From Streptomyces fructofermentans (GTDB lineage: Bacteria > Actinomycetota > Actinomycetes > Streptomycetales > Streptomycetaceae): a stretch of DNA of 64,000 nucleotides. Under the pieces are notes generated by a model. It made no database searches, was not told the DNA's origin, and was given only the letters and a program-made list of their open reading frames with translations. Positions 1 through 8,684 of this stretch are shown here, piece by piece. The position numbers were made by a program, and so were the translations under genes. Location of the stretch: positions 85,485-149,484 of the forward strand of contig NZ_BMWD01000024.1 in NCBI RefSeq assembly GCF_014651055.1, in the 5' to 3' direction. Within the stretch, counting starts at the first letter, position 1. Each line of letters begins with the position of its first letter.

Positions 1-1
1 G

Positions 2-76
2 CACTTCGCCGCTTGGGAACAGCCGGAGATCTTCGTCGACGAGGTCCGCAACGGCCTCCGGTCCCTGCGCAAGTGA
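2..76 (+). CDS. Epoxide hydrolase, C-terminal end only (partial)
   Basis: The window opens inside a reading frame that ends with a TGA. The visible 24 residues contain HFAAWEQPEIF, which closely matches the last helix of alpha/beta-hydrolase epoxide hydrolases, where the His of GGHFAAWE is the catalytic base. The catalytic Asp and the rest of the fold lie outside the window. The assignment rests on this short tail alone. Such enzymes hydrate epoxides to diols in the cytoplasm. Confidence 0.6.
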   Translation, partial: HFAAWEQPEIFVDEVRNGLRSLRK

Positions 77-230
77 CGGCATTCGCCGGCCCGTGCACGC
101 CGAGGCCTGCGCGGCTGCCGGGCGGAGAGGGCGGGCTGCTCGGTCGCCCACCTCGACCGGAGCTTCTCGCCCTCTTCGACCCCGTTGACGGTCTCGGGTT
201 CCGGCACGGGAGCGGAGTCGGGCAGGCCGG

Positions 231-761
231 ATGAAACGGAAACAGACCATGAACTCCACCGAGGAAAAGGCCCTGCTGGCGGGTGGCTGCTTCTGGGGCA
301 TGCAGAACCTGCTCCGGATGGCACCGGGCGTCCTGGACACCCGGGTGGGGTACAGCGGCGGAACCCTGCCCAACGCCACCTACCACGATCACGAAGGCCA
401 CGCAGAGTCGATCGAGATCACCTTCGATCCGGCCAAGACGGACTACCGCACGATCCTGGAGTACTTCTTCCAGATCCACGACCCGACGACGAGGGACCGG
501 CAGGGAGGTGACATCGGCTCCAGTTACCGCTCCGCCATCTTCTATCTCGACGACAAGCAGCGAGCCGTCGCGGAGGAAACCATCGCCGATGTCGACGCCT
601 CGGGGTTGTGGCCGGGGAAGGTGGTCACCGAGGTCGTGCCCGCCGGCGCGTTCTGGGAAGCCGAGCCGGAGCACCAGGACTACCTGCAGAAATTCCCCGA
701 GGGCTACACCTGCCACTTCCCGCGACCGCACTGGAAGCTGCCGAAACGCGCAGCAGCGTAG
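231..761 (+). CDS. msrA: Peptide-methionine (S)-S-oxide reductase MsrA
   Basis: This cytoplasmic repair enzyme reduces the S epimer of methionine sulfoxide in proteins and free methionine. The motif GGCFWG carries the catalytic Cys near residue 20, followed by GYSGG, HAESIEI, the loop QIHDPTTRDRQGGDIGSSYRS and the ending TCHFPRPHWKL, all typical of MsrA. The length of 176 residues is within the family range. An ATG at 249 is an alternative start that would begin MNSTEEK; neither start has a strong ribosome binding site. The broken msrB follows 32 bases downstream, so the pair was probably one oxidative-stress operon. Confidence 0.93.
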   Translation: MKRKQTMNSTEEKALLAGGCFWGMQNLLRMAPGVLDTRVGYSGGTLPNATYHDHEGHAESIEITFDPAKTDYRTILEYFFQIHDPTTRDRQGGDIGSSYRSAIFYLDDKQRAVAEETIADVDASGLWPGKVVTEVVPAGAFWEAEPEHQDYLQKFPEGYTCHFPRPHWKLPKRAAA

Positions 762-793
762 CGCGACTCGACCTGCGTGAAGGACTGAGTTGC

Positions 794-1200
794 ATGTCGT
801 ATCAGGTCGAGAAGTCGGATGAGGAATGGCGCGCGGAGCTGTCCCCCGTCGAGTACAGGGTTCTGCGCAAGGCTGCCACAGAGCCTGCGTTCACCGGCGA
901 ATACACCGACACCAAGACGAAGGGTGTCTACTCCTGCCGCGCTTGTGGCGCCGAACTGTTCACGTCCGAGGAGAAGTTCGACTCCCGCTCAGGTTGGCCC
1001 TCCTTCTACGACCCGAAGGACTCCGACGCGGTCGAACTGGTCGAGGACCGGTCGCTGGGCACGGTGCAGACCGAGGTCAGGGCGCCCGGTGCGGTTCGCA
1101 CCTCGGCCATGTGTTCGCCGGCGAGGGGTTTCCGACCCCTACGAACCAGCGGTATTGCATCAACAGCATTTCCATGCGGCTGACACCGGACGAGAGCTGA
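794..1200 (+). pseudogene. msrB: Peptide-methionine (R)-S-oxide reductase MsrB, broken by a 1-base deletion
   Basis: The frame starting MSYQVEKSDEEW runs through the first zinc-binding pair (CRAC) and RSGWPSFYDP and is normal up to codon 96 (AGG, 1079-1081). From 1082 the family sequence continues in another frame: ARCGSHLGHVFAGEGF, then RYCINS with the catalytic Cys, ending at 1200. Adding one T between 1081 and 1082 restores TGC, the first Cys of the second zinc pair, and a complete protein of about 135 residues. As it stands the translated product ends at 1183 without the catalytic Cys. Either the gene is inactivated or the base call is wrong. Confidence 0.85.
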
Positions 1201-1331
1201 CGCGAAACGCCGCCGTTGCACCCGTGGTCTCCGTGCGCCGGTGCCGCCGACTTCTCGGCCCAGTGACCACTCCGGTGCGTGCGGCCGGCTGTCGTCACGA
1301 CACAGCAGAGGGCCGGTCCCCCGCCCCATCC

Positions 1332-2282
1332 TCAGCGGCTGAGGGCGCGGAGGTGGTGGTAGAGCTTCCGGTGTCCTTCGGGTGTGGGGTGCAGACCGTC
1401 GTCAAGCAGTGCCGGATCGCCTCGCAACGGCTCCCACATGTCCAAGCGGTCGACGTGATTGTCGTCGCACCAGACCTGGAGGAGTTCGCGCAGGACCGTG
1501 ACCCGGGCCTCGGTGTATCGCGCGCCCTCGTGGTCAAGGGTGCGCGTCTCGTCGATCCAGGTGGGGCCCATGACGACGAGTCGCGCACCGTGGCCCTCGA
1601 TCGAGGCCGCGATCACGTCGAGGTGCTCCGCCATGTGTTGCAGCCCGTCGCGGCGGTTGGCAGCAAGCGGCAGGGAGGAGTCATTCATGCCGGCCGCCAC
1701 AAGGACGGTGTCAGGTCGACGGGGAGCCAACAACGTCGACACCTGCTCGGCGACTCCCCTGAGCGTGCTGCCAGGAACGGCAAGGTTGAAGACGCGGTGC
1801 TCGTTCTCGTTCCTGGCGATGTGGTCAGCCGCCAGGCGGGCCGCCCATCCCCCGTGCGGGTCGCACCGCCCGTAGGCGATTCCGTCGCCCAGGATGGCGA
1901 TGCGTGCTGCCGGGCGCAGCGGCTTCGCATCCACATAGGCCCAGGCGGGCTCCCCGGAGGAGAGGCGCACCCGCCTGCGGACGTAGTCGTCGACTTCGTA
2001 GGCATCGGCCGCAGCCAGATCCTGGTCGGTGAGGCGCAGGAGAGCGCCGTCGACCGTGCCGCCGAGCCTGCACTCCAGCGTCATATGGACATCGAGGCCG
2101 CTGGCAGCGATCACGAAGGGATCAGTGATGGTGAGCGGCCTGGTCCTGTAGCCGGCCAGCGACGCCGGTGAACTGGGTACGGCGCGGCCGAAGAGTGCGG
2201 CCTGGACCGGTGCATGCGTCAGCGTTCCGAAGGAGAAGAGTGCATGGGGACGAAGCTCGTTCACGGTGAGCCATGGCCCCAT
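1332..2282 (-). CDS. AIG2/GGCT-like domain fused to an SGNH/GDSL hydrolase
   Basis: The N-terminal part (about residues 12-120) begins HALFSFGTLT and includes GYRTRPL, DGALLRL and DAYEVDDYVRR. This is the pattern of AIG2-like or gamma-glutamylcyclotransferase folds. The C-terminal part (about 125-316) is an SGNH hydrolase: block I reads ILGDGIAYG, where the usual Ser of GDS is not present at the expected place; block III is GMNDS; block V is DGLHPTPEGH with the Asp and His. The start is uncertain, since no good ribosome binding site precedes the ATG, and a GTG lies six codons in. Substrate is unknown. The two-domain arrangement and the GDG motif are odd. Confidence 0.75.
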   Translation of the reverse strand: MGPWLTVNELRPHALFSFGTLTHAPVQAALFGRAVPSSPASLAGYRTRPLTITDPFVIAASGLDVHMTLECRLGGTVDGALLRLTDQDLAAADAYEVDDYVRRRVRLSSGEPAWAYVDAKPLRPAARIAILGDGIAYGRCDPHGGWAARLAADHIARNENEHRVFNLAVPGSTLRGVAEQVSTLLAPRRPDTVLVAAGMNDSSLPLAANRRDGLQHMAEHLDVIAASIEGHGARLVVMGPTWIDETRTLDHEGARYTEARVTVLRELLQVWCDDNHVDRLDMWEPLRGDPALLDDGLHPTPEGHRKLYHHLRALSR

Positions 2283-2425
2283 TTTTTGAGTATTGACCCG
2301 AATACTGCCGATGGTACGGGCTGTCGTGCAGGACCGCGGCCCCGAGTCTCGCGGCCACCTGCCCGCCCGGGGAGCCGCGAGGCACGCGGAAGCCTCGGCG
2401 GCGATCCTCCCAGCCGGTCGTCGCC

Positions 2426-3166
2426 CTACTGCTTGAGGCTCGACATCACGTCACGCATGTCGTTGATCATGGCTGCCTGATAGGACGACAGATCCAGGGT
2501 GTCATCCGGCCTGTCGTCGATGTCGTCAGCCGCTCCGCTCGCGTAGTAGGTAATCACGGAGAGCGCGAGAGTGAGAACTGCTGCGCCGTCCAGCACTCGC
2601 AGTTCGGTGCTGTCAGCGCCCCGGGCGATCATGTAGGCACGGTCGCCGAGGTAGGGAACGGTCTTCACATTGGACTCGGAGACCACACCCATGCCGGTCA
2701 CCCGACGCAGCGCCTCGAACTCGGCGCCGGGGTCGTCCTTCGAGTGCAGTGCCACCGTGACATGGACGGTGTAGTTCGTGAATCGGCCCGACTCCTCCTG
2801 CTTCTTGGCGTCCGCCTCAAGCCGAAGAGGTATGGAGCACTGGATCTGGTCCAGTGCGGGATGCGCCAACAGCCCTGAATCGATCACGTTGGCGGGGTCT
2901 CTCGGTGCGATCGACGCGCCCAGGGACGTCAGCCGCACTGACCGGCAGGAGTCCTTGGTGATCCGGTATCCACGTGCATCCGGCCTCATGTCGCCCAGCC
3001 CGAACTGAAACACCGCCGCCGCCCAGAGCACTGAAGCCGCGAGCGCCCCTCCCAGTGCCCACATCCATGGCTGACGTGCTTCAGTGGGCTCCCGGTCGAT
3101 GCCGCCCACGATCTCGCGGGTCTCGATCGCGTCGAACTCCCCGGCCAACTCCGGCTCGGAAATCAT
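2426..3166 (-). CDS. Single-pass membrane protein of unknown function
   Basis: This 246-residue protein has an acidic cytoplasmic N-terminus, one membrane segment at about residues 36-57 (WALGGALAASVLWAAAVF) and an outer domain with two Cys in the DSCRSVRL and DQIQCSIPL contexts, which could form a disulfide. A second hydrophobic stretch (VLTLALSVITYY) lies near residue 205. The ATG has a GGAGG ribosome binding site about 8 bases upstream. The C-terminal half (YTVHVTVALHSKDDPGAEFEAL) looks like an ordinary folded domain. I recognise no family with a known function. It reads in the same direction as the fusion gene downstream of it. Confidence 0.75.
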   Translation of the reverse strand: MISEPELAGEFDAIETREIVGGIDREPTEARQPWMWALGGALAASVLWAAAVFQFGLGDMRPDARGYRITKDSCRSVRLTSLGASIAPRDPANVIDSGLLAHPALDQIQCSIPLRLEADAKKQEESGRFTNYTVHVTVALHSKDDPGAEFEALRRVTGMGVVSESNVKTVPYLGDRAYMIARGADSTELRVLDGAAVLTLALSVITYYASGAADDIDDRPDDTLDLSSYQAAMINDMRDVMSSLKQ

Positions 3167-3483
3167 TCTGTGCCTCCAGCGTGCCCTTCACCTGCGGCAT
3201 GATCATCGCAGAGCTGAGCGGGCTCTCGGACCAGGCCGGCCCGGTGTGCCCTGTGGCCACACCAGTGCCCAGTCGCCATCGGCCGCCGCCTCGAGCGATG
3301 GGGTCTTCGCGGGCAGCGATGACGGCAGGCCGGGCGGGAGCAGGGCCCACCGGGCCAATAGCGGCAGTCAGCGTCAGGGACCATGGCGGGCGCGGCCCCG
3401 GCCGTAGGAGGTCGGCGCGTGAGGGGGTTGCCGCGCCGTCGAGGGCCGCTCGAAACACCGAAGCTGCGATTCCCGCCGCTGGA

Positions 3484-6261
3484 CTATTTCGCTCCGCGTG
3501 CAGGCAGGGCTCCTTGCAGGTGTCTGCGGGACTTGACCCCGAGCTTCGCGAAGACGTTGCCGAGGTGCCACTCGACCGTGCGGGGGCTGATGAACAACTG
3601 CTCGGCGATCTCCCCGTTGGTGTGCCCGTCCGCGGCCATCCTGGCGATCTGAGCTTCCTGGCCGGTGAGTTCGACGTCGGAGCCGACGGTCCGCTTGCGT
3701 GCGGTCGCGCCTGTCGCAGTCAGCTCCCGAAGAGCGCGCTCGGCGAAACTGGCGGCTCCCATGGCGCTGAATGTCTCGTAGGCGAAGCCCAGTTGGCCTC
3801 GGCTCTCCTGGCGGCGGTTCTCGCGCCGCAGCCACTCGCCGTAGAGCAGTCGGGCCCGGGCAAGGTGGATGGCGATCTCGCTGCGCTCGAGATGCGCGAT
3901 CGCCTTCCGATGGAGGTCTTCGGCATCCGCGCCATCGCTCAGCAGCGCACGGCAGCATGCTTCAGTGCCGAGGGCCCATGCGGTGCCGCTGGCGCGCGTA
4001 CGTTCGGTGAGCCTCTCCAGGGCCGCGGCGGCGGCGTCCCTGTGACCGCTGCGGGCCGCCGCTTCGATCAGCTCGACCAGGGCCCACCCGAAGAATCCGA
4101 AGTCCTCGTACTCGCAGGCACACGTGGCGGCCGCGAGTGCTTCCTCGTGGTGGCCAAGGCCGTTGCAGAGCACCGCGGTCGCATACTCTGCCAGCCCGAG
4201 GGCGCGCCCTTCCCCACGAGCACTCCCTTCCTTGATGCCACGCTCGATGGTCTCCAGCGCCTTGGTCTCCTCGTCCCTCCAGGCACTGAGCAGGAGCGAC
4301 GTATGGCTGATGGGCAGGCTGCCCGTTGCCTCCGAGATCGCTGTCGCCTCGTCGATCAGGTCGGCTGCCGTCGAGAATTCACCGGCATAGACGTGGAAGC
4401 ATGCCTGGTAGTTCAGTGCGATGGGCAGGACGGCAAGTGCCCCCGCCTCGCGGGCGATCCGGACGGCGCCGATCCCCAACTCGTGCCATGCCTCGTCGTC
4501 CCACAGCTCCGGTGCCAGTGGACCGGGCGCAACCGGACAGGCCAGCCACAGCCAGCGCTTGTCCTTCGTCACACCGGATTTCATCTGTTCCCGCACGGCG
4601 TCCAGCGCGTACTTGAGGGCGTCGGCGCCGGCAGCGAAGCCGTCGATGACCAGAGTGGCGATGCCGTCCAGGAGCACGTCGACGGTTCGCACCATCCTCG
4701 CCGGGCGTCCGGCGCGAGCTTCCTCCGCGATCTTGCGCTGAATGGGGCCCTCACTCAACCGGCCTGCGAAGACCGCTGCTCCGAGAGCTTCCAGCAGGGT
4801 GTCCCGGGCCAGGTCGGTGTCGAGGGGCGCCAGGCGTTCAGCGGCTTCCAGGAGGAGACGCGGCGCTTCGGCCCCGCGCACGCGGACGAAGACCAGGCGA
4901 GCCCGCAGTCGTTCGAGTCGAGCCTGCTGCAGTGGGTCGAGAGGGCAGGCTTCCGCGACGGCGAGCATGCTGTAGGCCTGTTCGGCGCCGCCTGCTTCGA
5001 TCTCGGTCTGTGCGGCGGCCAGCGCGCGTGGGGCGCGCAGTGAGGGGTCGGGCGTCAGCTCTGCCGCCCTGCGCAAGAAGGAGGCTGCCGCAGCGATTCC
5101 TCCCCTGCTTCGGACTCGGTCGGCCGAGCGTTCCAGATCGGAGGCGACGCTCTCGTCGGGACGTGCAGCGGCGTGGGCGCGGTGCCATGCCCTGCGGTCG
5201 GGGTCGCGGAGGGAATCCGTGGCCCTTGCCAGTGCTCTGTGGGCCGTGCGCCGTTCGAGCGCGGTCGCCTTCCGGTAGATGGCGGAACGTACCAGGGGGT
5301 GGTGGAACTTCACCCTGATCCCGAACTCGACCAGCCCGGCGGCCTCGGCCGGTGCTGCGGCTTCAGCTGTGATGTCCTGCAAGGTGGCAGCCCGGTACAA
5401 CAGGTTGATGTCACCTGTGGGTTCGGCCGCGGCGGTCAGCAGGAGTTGCCGGCTGCTTTGAGGAAGTACTCGGAACTGCTGGTGGAAGGATTCCTCGATG
5501 TAGCTTTCCAGGGGATGGCTTCCCGGAAGCCAGAAACCGCCGGCCAGCTCCGCGGGGGTGAGGGCATTCGGCAGGTGCAGCAGGGCCATGGGATTGCCGC
5601 GGGCCTCGGCGACGATGCGGTCCCGTACGAGAGGGTCGAACGGCACGCGGACGGCCAACGCCAGCAGGGCACATGCGTCGGGTTCGGTGAGTCCATCGAC
5701 GACCAGCCCCGGCAGACCGGTCAGTTGCCGGCCGGTGGACTCCCGCAGGGCGAAGATCAGGGCTACTGGTTCCGCGAGCAGTCGTCTGGCGACGAACGCC
5801 AGCACGTGCATGGATTCGTCATCGAGCCACTGCGCGTCGTCGACGAGGCACAGCAGCGGCTGGTCTTCGGCGGTGTCGGCCAGCAGGCCGAGTACGGCAA
5901 GCCCGACCAGGAACCGGTTGGGCTGTGCACCTGCCTGGAGTCCGAATGCGACCGACAGTGCTTCGCGCTGCGGTTCGGGCAGCCGTTGGATCCGGCCCAG
6001 CATCGGTGCGCAGAACTGCTGGAGGCTCGCGAACGGGAGCCCCATCTCGGACTCGATGCCGGAGACGGCGGCGATACGGAACCCGTCGGCCCGGGCCACT
6101 GCGGAGTCCAGCAGGGCGGTCTTGCCGATGCCTGCCTCGCCGCGGAGAACGAGGACCTCGCTCTTCCCCTCTCTCACTTCGTCCAGTACCTGGTCCAGCA
6201 GGGCTAGCTGACTGCTTCGACCCAGCAGCTGGATCTGTGATCTGGCCCCAAAATCACCCAT
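3484..6261 (-). CDS. LuxR-family LAL regulator with N-terminal ATPase domain
   Basis: The protein is a large ATP-binding LuxR-type transcription factor. The Walker A motif GEAGIGKTALL lies near residue 45 and the Walker B motif LLCLVDDAQW near residue 130. A long helical TPR-like middle follows. The last 65 residues form a LuxR helix-turn-helix (LTGQEAQIARMAADG, then SPRTVEWHLGNVFAKLGV). The ATG at 6261 is preferred because AGGGAAG sits about 10 bases upstream; an in-frame GTG at 6294 lacks such a site. LALs of this kind often activate secondary-metabolite or sugar-use genes, but no target is evident here. Confidence 0.92.
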   Translation of the reverse strand: MGDFGARSQIQLLGRSSQLALLDQVLDEVREGKSEVLVLRGEAGIGKTALLDSAVARADGFRIAAVSGIESEMGLPFASLQQFCAPMLGRIQRLPEPQREALSVAFGLQAGAQPNRFLVGLAVLGLLADTAEDQPLLCLVDDAQWLDDESMHVLAFVARRLLAEPVALIFALRESTGRQLTGLPGLVVDGLTEPDACALLALAVRVPFDPLVRDRIVAEARGNPMALLHLPNALTPAELAGGFWLPGSHPLESYIEESFHQQFRVLPQSSRQLLLTAAAEPTGDINLLYRAATLQDITAEAAAPAEAAGLVEFGIRVKFHHPLVRSAIYRKATALERRTAHRALARATDSLRDPDRRAWHRAHAAARPDESVASDLERSADRVRSRGGIAAAASFLRRAAELTPDPSLRAPRALAAAQTEIEAGGAEQAYSMLAVAEACPLDPLQQARLERLRARLVFVRVRGAEAPRLLLEAAERLAPLDTDLARDTLLEALGAAVFAGRLSEGPIQRKIAEEARAGRPARMVRTVDVLLDGIATLVIDGFAAGADALKYALDAVREQMKSGVTKDKRWLWLACPVAPGPLAPELWDDEAWHELGIGAVRIAREAGALAVLPIALNYQACFHVYAGEFSTAADLIDEATAISEATGSLPISHTSLLLSAWRDEETKALETIERGIKEGSARGEGRALGLAEYATAVLCNGLGHHEEALAAATCACEYEDFGFFGWALVELIEAAARSGHRDAAAAALERLTERTRASGTAWALGTEACCRALLSDGADAEDLHRKAIAHLERSEIAIHLARARLLYGEWLRRENRRQESRGQLGFAYETFSAMGAASFAERALRELTATGATARKRTVGSDVELTGQEAQIARMAADGHTNGEIAEQLFISPRTVEWHLGNVFAKLGVKSRRHLQGALPARGAK

Positions 6262-6693
6262 GGTCCGTTCTTCCCTGTCCGCAGCGTGAGCCACCCCGAT
6301 CAGGTGAAGACACCGAGCAACGCCTCGCGTGAACCCGCTGGTCGATGGCCTGCGACAGGTTCAGAGATCAACAGATCCTCGAGAGGCCGATCAAAAAGGC
6401 ACATTAGCATGATTCAGGACTTTAGTCCTTTTTGGATGCATCAACTACCAATCGCCACAACGCGATCACTTACTGTGTCCCCGGGTCCGGACCGCCGCGA
6501 CAGGATGCTTCGGGTCGTCGTTGGTTCAGTCCGGGGACTGTCCCTGGGGCGACGCGGGGACCGACGGGAGCAAGCTGGGCTGACCAGTTCCGGACTCGGC
6601 GCCCCGGCGCAGCCGGTCTCGGGCTGACCGAGTATCGCGATGTGCATCCGCCGGCTTGGCACCGCCCGGAACCAGGAGCCGCAGGGAGGAACC
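6262..6693. promoter_or_regulatory. Divergent intergenic region with AT-rich palindrome
   Basis: No gene is seen in these 432 bases between the LAL regulator (leftward) and the RraA-like gene (rightward). The stretch 6390-6480 is unusually AT-rich for this genome. It holds the palindrome AGGACT-TT-AGTCCT at 6416-6429, and AAAAAGG at 6393-6399 can pair with CCTTTTT at 6427-6433. It could be an operator for the LAL protein or a terminator; the sequence alone does not decide. Confidence 0.4.
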
Positions 6694-7359
6694 GTGGGAG
6701 ACATGACAGTGACTGAGGAGCTGCGGCTCGGGGACGCGTTCGCCGTCCTGGGCTGTGCCCCGCTCGTGGACGCAATGGGCAGGGTGCACAACCATCGTGC
6801 GCACGTCCTGCCGTTGGCAAGCCCTGAGCCCGGCAGGCATCTGTTCGGCCAAGCCGCCACCATCGCCTACATGCCGTGGAGGGACGATGTGGAGCAGTGC
6901 TCGCAGACCTTCGCCGACTTCTTCTGTCGCGCCGCGGGGGAATCTCCCGGCGGGAAGGTTCTCGTCCTGTCCAGCGGTGGATACCCGGAGGCCTCCCACG
7001 GCGGTGGCACCAAGCTGTCCAGAGTGGCTCGTCACGGGCTTGCGGGTGTCCTGGCGGACGGGCGACTGAGGGATTTCGGCGAGCTTCGGGAGCACGGGTT
7101 CTCGACGTGGTGCCGGGGTGAGGCCACCCGGTGGGGCGGCGACACGGTCACGCCGTACGCGGCCGATGTCGCCGTCGAGTTCGCGGGCGTGTGCATCGTG
7201 CCCGGCGACTACGTTTTCGCCGACACGTCCGGTGCCGTTGTCGTCCCGGCGCGCAGCCTGGGCCGCGTCCTGGCCGTGGCGCAGGAGATCGAAGCCGAGG
7301 ATGCCCGGTCCGTGCAGGAGATCCGTTCCGAGCGGTACCCCCGGCAGGAACCATCCTGA
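6694..7359 (+). CDS. RraA-family protein (HMG aldolase-like)
   Basis: The central stretch GLAGVLADGRLRDF followed by HGFSTWCRG matches the RraA / 4-hydroxy-4-methyl-2-oxoglutarate aldolase fold, where the DG-x-x-RD motif binds metal and substrate. The C-terminal VCIVPGDYVFADTSGAVVVP matches the PGD-x-x-x-AD segment of the same family. Members are cytoplasmic trimers; some are aldolases or oxaloacetate decarboxylases and others bind RNase E. The GTG at 6694 follows GGGAGGA closely; an ATG at 6703 (MTVTEEL) is an alternative. The gene stands alone, so its substrate cannot be told. Confidence 0.8.
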   Translation: MGDMTVTEELRLGDAFAVLGCAPLVDAMGRVHNHRAHVLPLASPEPGRHLFGQAATIAYMPWRDDVEQCSQTFADFFCRAAGESPGGKVLVLSSGGYPEASHGGGTKLSRVARHGLAGVLADGRLRDFGELREHGFSTWCRGEATRWGGDTVTPYAADVAVEFAGVCIVPGDYVFADTSGAVVVPARSLGRVLAVAQEIEAEDARSVQEIRSERYPRQEPS

Positions 7360-7643
7360 GGTCAGGCCCTGCCGAGGCATGGTCAGAAACGCTGGCGGAC
7401 TGCAGTCCGGGGCCGATCCGGCCTCTTGGTACTCGCGGGCGGTCACCGCGGCGACGTGCGGTATGGGCGGCGGCTGAGGCGGCGAGTGGGTGCGCCGCGG
7501 CCCGGTGAGCCGTTGGGACCAGAACCGCAAGGCCGTCCCGGACGGGCCGTCCATGCTCTGGACCCCATTCCCTCGCCGGGTTGGGCGGGTGTGGAGCCAA
7601 TAATGGCGACTACCTGGCCGAGGCATCCGCCTATGCTCGGCTC

Positions 7644-8285
7644 GTGCAGCCACTTTCCGACCGCAGCAATCCGTTGATCACGGCGTTCCCGGCCGAGCTC
7701 GCAGTCGACGCCGAAGCAGTCCTGGCGGTGATGCCTGATCCTCGGCACCAGCCGCAGGCCTCGTTCTCCGTCGTTGTCGAGCGCCAACAGGTCCTGATCC
7801 CCGGACGTCTCTACGACGACGAGCCGCCGGCTGACAGGGTGGCGTCGCTTTCTTCGCGCCAACAACAGCTTCTGCACTGCCTGTACTCAAGGCACTGCGA
7901 CGGCAGGGTCAGGCAGCGTCACCTGGAGAAGGTCGCTGGTTCCACGGACCCGTGGGTCGTCCCCTTCGTCGTGCAGTTGGTCGGCGAGTACGTCCTGGAG
8001 ATCCTGGTCGTCATCCGCGACGAGCTCCGTGATCTCGCCGTGCCCGGCACTCGCGGCCATCTCGCCTACGGGCAGTTCCTCGTGGACAACCCTGCCTTCT
8101 TCGCGCGCACTCAACGGCGGGTCGTCAGCTATTGGAGCTGCTACTACCGGGGCCTCCACGCGAGTTTTCGGGGCTACCCGGGGTGCACGGTTCTCGACCT
8201 CCTGCGGTCCGCTGCCTCCGACAGGGCAGGACATCCCTGGCCCGACCTCACTCCGACCGGCGCCCGAGTGGACGGCTACTGCTAG
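7644..8285 (+). CDS. Conserved actinobacterial protein of unknown function
   Basis: The 213-residue product begins at a GTG (VQPLSDRSNPLI). It has the features of a folded cytoplasmic protein: a well-mixed composition, VRQRHLEKVAGSTDPWVVPF, VGEYVLEILVVIRDEL and a conserved-looking end TRRVVSYW-type segment. There is no signal peptide or membrane segment. I believe close relatives are common in Streptomyces as uncharacterised proteins, but I can assign no role. The start was chosen because the upstream extension is low-complexity and has no ribosome binding site. Confidence 0.65.
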   Translation: MQPLSDRSNPLITAFPAELAVDAEAVLAVMPDPRHQPQASFSVVVERQQVLIPGRLYDDEPPADRVASLSSRQQQLLHCLYSRHCDGRVRQRHLEKVAGSTDPWVVPFVVQLVGEYVLEILVVIRDELRDLAVPGTRGHLAYGQFLVDNPAFFARTQRRVVSYWSCYYRGLHASFRGYPGCTVLDLLRSAASDRAGHPWPDLTPTGARVDGYC

Positions 8286-8342
8286 ACCAGGCCGGGCAAG
8301 ATCGACCCGACGACCGACCCGGCGAACAACCGGGTCAGAGCA

Positions 8343-8628
8343 CTATTCGTCGAGCAAGTCGGCCAGATGCGCCCCGAACCGGTTCTCCAGGTCGCCTGGC
8401 TGCCGCATTCCACGTTCGAACAAGTCAGCCACACACTGCCGGGTCTCGGGCCAGGTGGGTCCTGCCCGATTGGCAGTTGGCCATCTCGTTCGACAGTTGG
8501 CCGGCCTCCTCGATGAGGCGGTCACAGAGACCGGGCGCTGCACCTGGCGAGCAAGTAGCCGAGCTGACGGGCTGAATGCGGTTTCGGCGAGCCAGGCGTT
8601 GCACAGGGGTGGCGGGTGCCCCATCCAC
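8343..8628 (-). pseudogene. Possible decayed small gene
   Basis: The 399 bases between the neighbouring genes hold no intact gene. On the minus strand two frames together look protein-like: LCDRLIEEAGQLSNEMANCQ-type sequence in one frame, then PETRQCVADLFERGM and LENRFGAHLADLLDE to a stop at 8343 in another. This suggests a frameshifted remnant of a short cytoplasmic protein. The family is not recognised, and the call may be wrong. Confidence 0.3.
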
Positions 8629-8684
8629 CGTGGATGCCGGTGAGCGGCAATCAGGCTGTCAGTGGCTGTCTCTAGTGTCAGCAC

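Noticed and set aside
819..2171. Long plus-strand frame across msrB and the fusion gene
   Set aside because: It is out of frame with msrB and antisense to the fusion gene, with no family features.
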